Positions 63,385-64,000 of a stretch of DNA of 64,000 nucleotides are shown here, piece by piece. Below the pieces are notes generated by a model. The model made no database searches and was not told the origin of the DNA. It saw only the letters and a program-made list of their open reading frames with translations. The translations under genes were made by a program, and so were the position numbers. The stretch comes from a bacterium (GTDB taxonomy: Bacteria > Desulfobacterota > Desulfocorpusculales > Desulfocorpusculum), in NCBI GenBank assembly GCA_037481695.1, contig JBBFLE010000002.1:142661-206660 (forward strand). Reading direction: 5' to 3'. The first letter of the stretch is position 1; every line of letters begins with the position of its first letter.

Positions 63385-64000
63385 ATGGACTACAAGGAAA
63401 CTCTCAATCTGCCCAGGACTCAGTTTCCCATGAAAGCCAACCTGGCTCAGAAAGAACCAGAAGTAATGGCCCAGTGGGAGGCCATGCACATCTATTCCAA
63501 GATCAAAGAAGTCTCCAAAGGCAGGCCCAAGTTTATCCTCCACGATGGGCCGCCTTATGCCAATGGCCATATACACATAGGCACGGCCATGAACAAGATC
63601 CTGAAGGACCTCATCGTGAAATCAAAGTTTATGGCCGGATACGACAGCCATTATGTGCCAGGCTGGGACTGTCACGGGCTTCCCATCGAGCATCAGGTTG
63701 ATCTCATGCTGGGTGGGAAAAAGGCCCAGCTTTCCACTTCTGAAGTCAGGCGCCAGTGCCGCAAGTATGCTGAAAAATTCATAGCAATCCAGAGGGAGGA
63801 ATTCAAGAGACTGGGGGTCTTCGGCGACTGGGAAAAGCCATATCTCACCATGGCCTTTCCGTATGTGGCAGCCATTGTCAGAGAGTTCGGACGTTTTTTC
63901 CTTCAGGGTAGCGTGTACAGGGGCAAGAAACCGGTTTACTGGTGCTACTCATGTAAGACTGCTCTGGCTGAAGCCGAGGTAGAATATGCTGAGCACAAGA
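63385..64000 (+). CDS. ileS: Isoleucyl-tRNA synthetase, N-terminal part (runs off window)
   Basis: This is the only plus-strand gene, cut by the window edge after 205 codons. It starts [20 protein letters not shown] at the ATG at 63385, with GGAGG 10 bases upstream. The class I HIGH-type motif is in [16 protein letters not shown], followed by [16 protein letters not shown] and the editing-domain approach [21 protein letters not shown]. This start matches bacterial IleS. It diverges from pilB. In many proteobacteria ileS precedes lspA, which cannot be checked here. Confidence 0.96.
   Translation, partial: MDYKETLNLPRTQFPMKANLAQKEPEVMAQWEAMHIYSKIKEVSKGRPKFILHDGPPYANGHIHIGTAMNKILKDLIVKSKFMAGYDSHYVPGWDCHGLPIEHQVDLMLGGKKAQLSTSEVRRQCRKYAEKFIAIQREEFKRLGVFGDWEKPYLTMAFPYVAAIVREFGRFFLQGSVYRGKKPVYWCYSCKTALAEAEVEYAEHK

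Noticed and set aside
1-64000. Mobile elements, CRISPR arrays, phage genes, rRNA
   Set aside because: Searched for by eye. No transposase, integrase, regularly spaced repeats, terminal inverted repeats or rRNA were found. The only long repeat is the tuf pair.

Overview
The window is a bacterial chromosome segment in which every gene but the last is on the minus strand, so transcription runs from high to low coordinates. Gene content and order point to a Gram-negative, LPS-making deltaproteobacterium (Desulfobacterota). The signs are the E. coli-like tRNA-Thr/Tyr/Gly/Thr-tuf cluster, a str operon that runs into the S10 operon, remA next to gmk, a BamA with an extra N-terminal domain, LpxI in place of LpxH, a DUF374 acyltransferase in the lipid A cluster, and DUF4416. 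The genus cannot be named from the sequence alone. No insertion sequence, prophage, CRISPR array or rRNA gene was seen.

In transcription order there are four blocks. (1) 63014-57026: pilB, pilT, pilC and a PilS-type histidine kinase, the motor and sensor of type IV pili, read from a clear sigma70-type promoter at 63065-63094. An ileS gene diverges from this region on the plus strand and leaves the window at 64000. (2) About 57029-45595: a promoter overlapping the end of the kinase gene leads, through a leader of about 185 nt containing a 9-bp inverted repeat, into lysS, an ABC lipoprotein exporter (lolC/E, lolD), bamA, skp, lpxD, fabZ, lpxA, lpxI and a Gfo/Idh/MocA oxidoreductase. (3) 45369-23389: lpxB, msbA, a DUF374 lipid A acyltransferase candidate, kdtA, lpxK, heptosyltransferases, a sugar epimerase, a Trm112-like protein, core glycosyltransferases, a tandem LPS-kinase fusion, an ArnB-like aminotransferase and heptose-7-phosphate kinase. 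Housekeeping genes follow (DUF4416, yicC, remA, gmk, pyrF, rlmB). Blocks 2 and 3 together hold most of the lipid A/core pathway plus the machinery that exports lipoproteins and folds outer-membrane proteins. lpxC, lpxH/G, kdsA/B, gmhA/B and hldE2 are not in the window. (4) 23411-15: a near-consensus promoter embedded in the last codons of rlmB drives four tRNA genes, tuf, rpmG, tRNA-Trp, secE, nusG, rplKAJL, rpoBC, rpsLG, fusA, a second tuf, then rpsJ-rplCDWB-rpsS-rplV-rpsC-rplP, continuing beyond position 1.

The most unusual signals are the following. The two tuf genes are identical over 1,222 bp but differ in stop codon, and most of their length has a leucine/threonine codon usage quite unlike their operon neighbours. 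A single gene encodes two complete LPS-kinase-like domains. Several noncoding stretches inside operons are long or structured (rplJ-rplL 331 nt, the lysS leader, rplK-rplA). At least ten gene junctions are NTGA stop/start overlaps using ATG, GTG or TTG. The rest of the region is conserved core machinery, and no wholly new multi-gene system is evident.
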